From NCBI GenBank assembly GCA_025451135.1, contig JANWKW010000188.1, forward strand, positions 1 to 7,368: a stretch of DNA of 7,368 bases, in the 5' to 3' direction. Shown here piece by piece: positions 6,319-7,368 of the stretch. The notes beneath the pieces are model-generated. The model saw only the letters and a list, made by a program, of their open reading frames with translations, was not told the origin of the DNA and searched no databases. Each line of letters starts with the position of its first letter. Position 1 is the first letter of the stretch. This DNA is from Vulcanimicrobiia bacterium. GTDB lineage: Bacteria; Vulcanimicrobiota; Vulcanimicrobiia; Vulcanimicrobiales; Vulcanimicrobiaceae. Made by a program: the position numbers and the translations under genes.

Positions 6319-6834
6319 ATGGCCGATCCGATGAAACCCGAGTTCACCGCCCAGAATCCGATCGTCGCCGCCGCGGAGAAGATCCGGGCGCGCCGCACCA
6401 TCGATGCGGCCGCCGACGGCGGCGGAGCGTCGCGAGTGGCGTTCGACGACGCGGAATCCGGCCTGCGCGCGTTCTCCAAGAGCCTGGCCGATGGGATCGT
6501 CCGCATCAACGCGATCGTCGGCGAGCGCGACGGCATCCGGCAGGTCCGCCGGGAGAAGCCGCTGCGGCTGCGGATCCGCTTCAAGGACAAGCGCATCGCG
6601 CTCGATCTCGACGAGATGCACCAGCTCGTACGCATCGCGGGCCAGGGCTTCGATGGCGAGTATCAATTCGTGCCGAACGCCGACGTGCCGGCGCTGATCA
6701 ACGTCTCGATCGTCTCGACCGAGGCCGGTTACGGCGACGCGGTCACCGCTTCGGCTTTGCTGAAGTCGATCGCGCATGAGGCCGAGCTGCCGCGGCCTTC
6801 GCACCTCGACCGGCAGGGGCCGATCGTCCTGTAG
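6319..6834 (+). CDS. Uncharacterised 171-residue protein
   Basis: I do not recognise the family. The protein has no signal peptide or membrane segment and contains no Cys or Trp, so it is probably a small cytoplasmic protein. Residues 1-55 are Ala-rich and charged and are probably mostly helical or flexible (a GGG lies near 34-36). Residues 56-133 read as a folded alpha/beta unit: alternating strands such as KPLRLRIRFKDKRIALDL (80-97), then DEMHQLVRIAGQGFDGEYQF, then ALINVSIVS. A last helix, DAVTASALLKSIAHEAE, spans 140-156. The frame is open upstream to 6241, but that part is antisense to the peptidase signal peptide. ATG 6319 (MADPMKPEF) is the best start, with ATG 6331 as alternative, and neither has a Shine-Dalgarno site. 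The gene diverges from the peptidase by 26 bp, and its last 92 bp overlap the convergent nth gene. Codon use resembles the neighbours, so it appears native. Confidence 0.75.
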   Translation: MADPMKPEFTAQNPIVAAAEKIRARRTIDAAADGGGASRVAFDDAESGLRAFSKSLADGIVRINAIVGERDGIRQVRREKPLRLRIRFKDKRIALDLDEMHQLVRIAGQGFDGEYQFVPNADVPALINVSIVSTEAGYGDAVTASALLKSIAHEAELPRPSHLDRQGPIVL

Positions 6835-7368
6835 TCTTCTTCTTGAGCGCCTTAGCCACGATCGGCGCGCTCGGACAGATCTCCGCGACCGGGCACCGGC
6901 CGCACAGCGGCGTCGGCGCCTTGCAGATCTCGCGGCCGTGCAGGATCAGCCAGTGGTGCGCGTGCCGCCATTTCTCGCGCGGCACGAGCGCGGTCACGTC
7001 GGTCTCGACCTGACGCGGGGTGGTGCCGAGGGTGAGGCCGAGCCGGTGAGAGACGCGGAAGACGTGCGTGTCGACCGCGAAGGCCGCTTCTTCGAATGCG
7101 ACCGACATCACGACGTTGGCGGTCTTGCGCCCGACGCCGGCCAGCGCCTCGAGCGACTCGCGATCGCGCGGCACCTGGCCGCCGTGCTTCTCCGCCAGGT
7201 CGCGCGCGGCGGCCACGATGTTCTTGGCCTTCATCCGGTAGAAACCGCACGACTTCACGATCTTCTCGACGTCGCTCACATCGGCTGCACCGAGCGCGCC
7301 GGCGTCGGGATAGGCGGCGAAGAGCGCGGGCGTCGTCAGGTTCACGCGCGCGTCGGTACACTGCGCCG
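6743..7368 (-). CDS. nth: Endonuclease III (5' end outside window)
   Basis: The visible 207 residues are most of a base-excision-repair DNA glycosylase/AP lyase that removes oxidised pyrimidines. The reading frame continues to the right edge as AQCTDARVNL, matching the SAQ-TD motif near residue 40 of E. coli Nth, so the GTG at 7345 is an internal Val codon and about 40 N-terminal residues are missing. The helix-hairpin-helix is LEALAGVGRKTANVV. Its Lys is the Schiff-base nucleophile, and 18 residues later the Asp of AVDTH is the second catalytic residue, as in E. coli. The [4Fe-4S] ligands are spaced C-x6-C-x2-C-x5-C (from REICKAP to AEICPSA). After the last Cys about 43 residues follow, rich in Lys, Arg and Ala, where E. 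coli has about eight. This basic tail overlaps the convergent uncharacterised gene. Confidence 0.93.
   Translation of the reverse strand, partial: AQCTDARVNLTTPALFAAYPDAGALGAADVSDVEKIVKSCGFYRMKAKNIVAAARDLAEKHGGQVPRDRESLEALAGVGRKTANVVMSVAFEEAAFAVDTHVFRVSHRLGLTLGTTPRQVETDVTALVPREKWRHAHHWLILHGREICKAPTPLCGRCPVAEICPSAPIVAKALKKKTTGRSAPAGRGAKAAAARPHARSTSAKPKR

Noticed and set aside
5117..6334. Plus-strand frame of 405 codons antisense to the peptidase gene
   Set aside because: It has Arg/Val/Asp-rich shadow composition. The minus strand encodes a complete DPP-IV-type enzyme over the same span.
6852..7361. Minus-strand frame of 169 codons over nth, and a possible frameshift in nth at the right edge
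   Set aside because: The frame is an Arg-rich shadow. Re-reading the reverse complement shows AQCTDAR runs in frame into VNLTT, so nth is intact there and simply cut by the window edge.

Overview
This is a dense, GC-rich stretch (about two-thirds G+C by eye) of an ordinary bacterial chromosome. It holds five well-recognised protein genes: two CoA-transferase subunits, an acyl-CoA dehydrogenase, a VIT1-type metal transporter and a DPP-IV-type peptidase. A partial endonuclease III gene lies at the right edge. There is also one uncharacterised gene, one exported low-complexity Lys/Pro/Ala protein, and a probable gene tail at the left edge. No tRNA, rRNA, CRISPR array, transposase, integrase or attachment site was seen. 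Gene content and codon use fit an aerobic, heterotrophic, high-GC bacterium. The phylum cannot be fixed from this window; an uncultivated soil lineage such as Eremiobacterota is only a guess.

Left third (1-2772): a minus-strand operon scoA-scoB encodes the two subunits of a 3-oxoacid CoA-transferase. The genes are separated by one base, and scoB has its own Shine-Dalgarno site inside the end of scoA. Divergent from scoA, across only 59 bp, is an acyl-CoA dehydrogenase of the short/branched-chain type. The two transcription units together suggest breakdown of short-chain acyl-CoA, branched-chain amino acids or ketone bodies, with a shared control region between them. A plus-strand reading frame entering from the left edge ends four bases inside the end of scoB.

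Middle (2773-4158): a short exported polycationic protein starts at a TTG codon behind a clean AGGAG site. Its mature chain is made almost only of Lys, Ala, Pro, Thr and Val, and its 3' end carries a 42-bp tandem duplication. It ends at a perfect 13-bp hairpin terminator, which probably also serves the convergent VIT1/CCC1-type transporter gene.

Right part (4160-7368): the transporter is the second gene of a two-gene minus-strand unit. The first gene encodes an exported DPP-IV-type S9 dipeptidyl peptidase with a complete Ser-Asp-His triad and the Glu-Glu motif. Divergent from it is a 171-residue protein of no family I recognise. The last 92 bp of that gene are antisense to the 3' end of the nth gene, which encodes endonuclease III with a full [4Fe-4S] Cys motif and an extra basic C-terminal tail. 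The nth gene runs off the right edge, so its true start is outside the window.

Nothing here forms an evident new multi-gene system. The items most worth a second look are the uncharacterised 171-residue protein, the nth tail overlap, the polycationic exported protein, and the weak signs of leaderless translation at operon-first genes.
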